From XYD2-FULL-39-9 sp964363685 (GTDB lineage Bacteria; Patescibacteriota; Patescibacteriia; Magasanikbacterales; GWA2-37-8): 6,428 bases of DNA. This document shows positions 6,013 to 6,428 of the stretch, piece by piece (position 1 is the stretch's first letter; every line of letters begins with the position of its first letter). Location: the NCBI GenBank assembly GCA_964363685.1, contig CAYIJG010000055.1:1-6428 (forward strand). Direction: 5' to 3'. Below the pieces are notes generated by a model that worked only from the letters and a program-made list of their open reading frames with translations, did no database searches and was not told where the DNA came from. The position numbers and the translations under genes are program-made.

Positions 6013-6428
6013 TTATTCTTGCCTTGCCAAAAGACCCAACCATACTCCAATTTTATTTTTTTCTCTATTGTCAGGGTAGCTTTCACGCAAATATCCATGA
6101 TCTGCAAACATGTCAAGTACTTTCTTCTTATCAATTCGTAATCCAAATGAACCAATGAGCACATTCGTTAAATTTCCAAGCCAGTTAGCAGCTTTTTGAA
6201 TATCTGAAAAATCAAGCTGGCCGAGTTCGGTCATAAGCTGATCAACTCGACTTTGTTTTTCTTTTAACTTTGCATCCCAGGCATCATTCTCCAGTTCACG
6301 CTTGGTTTTTTCCTTAGCGGGTGGAGTTGGAAGCGAGATCCCCAATTGCTTGTAAATTTCTGCACGCTGTTCAATGCTATGACCTGAAAAAATAGCATCA
6401 AATCTAAAGATAAATCCTGTACCGTTTA
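6013..6428 (-). CDS. Hypothetical protein, N-terminus beyond the window
   Basis: The minus-strand frame is open to the right edge of the window, so 137 codons plus TAA are present and the start is missing. A TTG at 6345 could serve as a start, but the reading frame upstream of it looks coding (GTGFIFRFDAIFSGHSIEQR), so I treat the gene as cut. Numbered from the edge, residues 1-30 form a strand-like piece followed by a helix ending YKQLGISLPTPP. Residues about 36-71 are strongly charged and probably coiled coil (KEKTKRELENDAWDAKLKEK). The rest (72-137) is mixed helical with WLGNLTNVLIGSFG and IDKKKVLDMFADHGY. I recognise no family. The strand-helix-'LGI.LP' order is faintly like the C-terminal region of some tailed-phage portal proteins, but this is weak. 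It precedes the methyltransferase gene by 18 bp and is probably cotranscribed with it. Confidence 0.7.
   Translation of the reverse strand, partial: NGTGFIFRFDAIFSGHSIEQRAEIYKQLGISLPTPPAKEKTKRELENDAWDAKLKEKQSRVDQLMTELGQLDFSDIQKAANWLGNLTNVLIGSFGLRIDKKKVLDMFADHGYLRESYPDNREKNKIGVWLGLLARQE

Noticed and set aside
6343..6345. TTG as the start of the last minus-strand gene
   Set aside because: The frame continues open to the right edge for 27 codons with protein-like composition, so a longer gene is more likely.
1..6428. CRISPR array, toxin-antitoxin pair or defence system
   Set aside because: No regularly spaced repeats, no cas-like genes and no small paired genes were seen on either strand.

Overview
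The window reads as ordinary chromosomal DNA of an AT-rich bacterium with small gaps between genes. Three things point to a Candidate Phyla Radiation (Patescibacteria) genome: the style of the TraG/VirD4-like ATPase, the secreted C39-like protein with its C-terminal 'YLI-x-GKK' type domain, and the lack of Shine-Dalgarno motifs. This is a recognition-based inference and no lineage marker in the window settles it. The standard bacterial code fits: the gene ending at 5224 uses TGA as its stop, and reading through it would run into the convergent gene. This argues against the CPR lineages that recode TGA as glycine.

Layout. Positions 1-5224 are all on the plus strand. First comes the 3' part of a HerA/FtsK-superfamily ATPase related to type IV secretion coupling proteins (1-1971, cut by the window edge). 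dnaX, the clamp-loader gamma/tau subunit, follows 12 bp later (1984-3615). A 61-bp gap with short phased direct repeats leads to a secreted C39-type peptidase-like protein (3677-4504). A tRNA-Gln(CTG) begins 3 bp after its stop codon (4508-4578). Last is a 207-aa protein I cannot identify (4601-5224). The strand then switches: a class I SAM-dependent methyltransferase (5227-5994, minus) meets the previous gene stop to stop with 2 bp between them. Upstream of it in the same direction is an unidentified gene cut by the right edge (6013-6428, minus).

How they work together. dnaX is replication housekeeping and the tRNA is translation housekeeping. The ATPase probably acts on DNA or pilus/secretion machinery at the membrane, and the C39-like protein acts outside the cytoplasm. 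The two minus-strand genes, 18 bp apart, probably form the end of one transcript. I see no coherent multi-gene system here, no CRISPR array and no complete mobile element.

The most notable observation is an 85-bp imperfect palindrome (3114-3198) inside dnaX. It has TGTCATTCC... / ...AGATAACA ends and resembles the dispersed 'TGTCATTCC...GAATGACA' intergenic repeats seen in many bacterial genomes. Here it is read in frame and supplies about 28 residues of the linker between the clamp-loader core and the C-terminal domain of DnaX.
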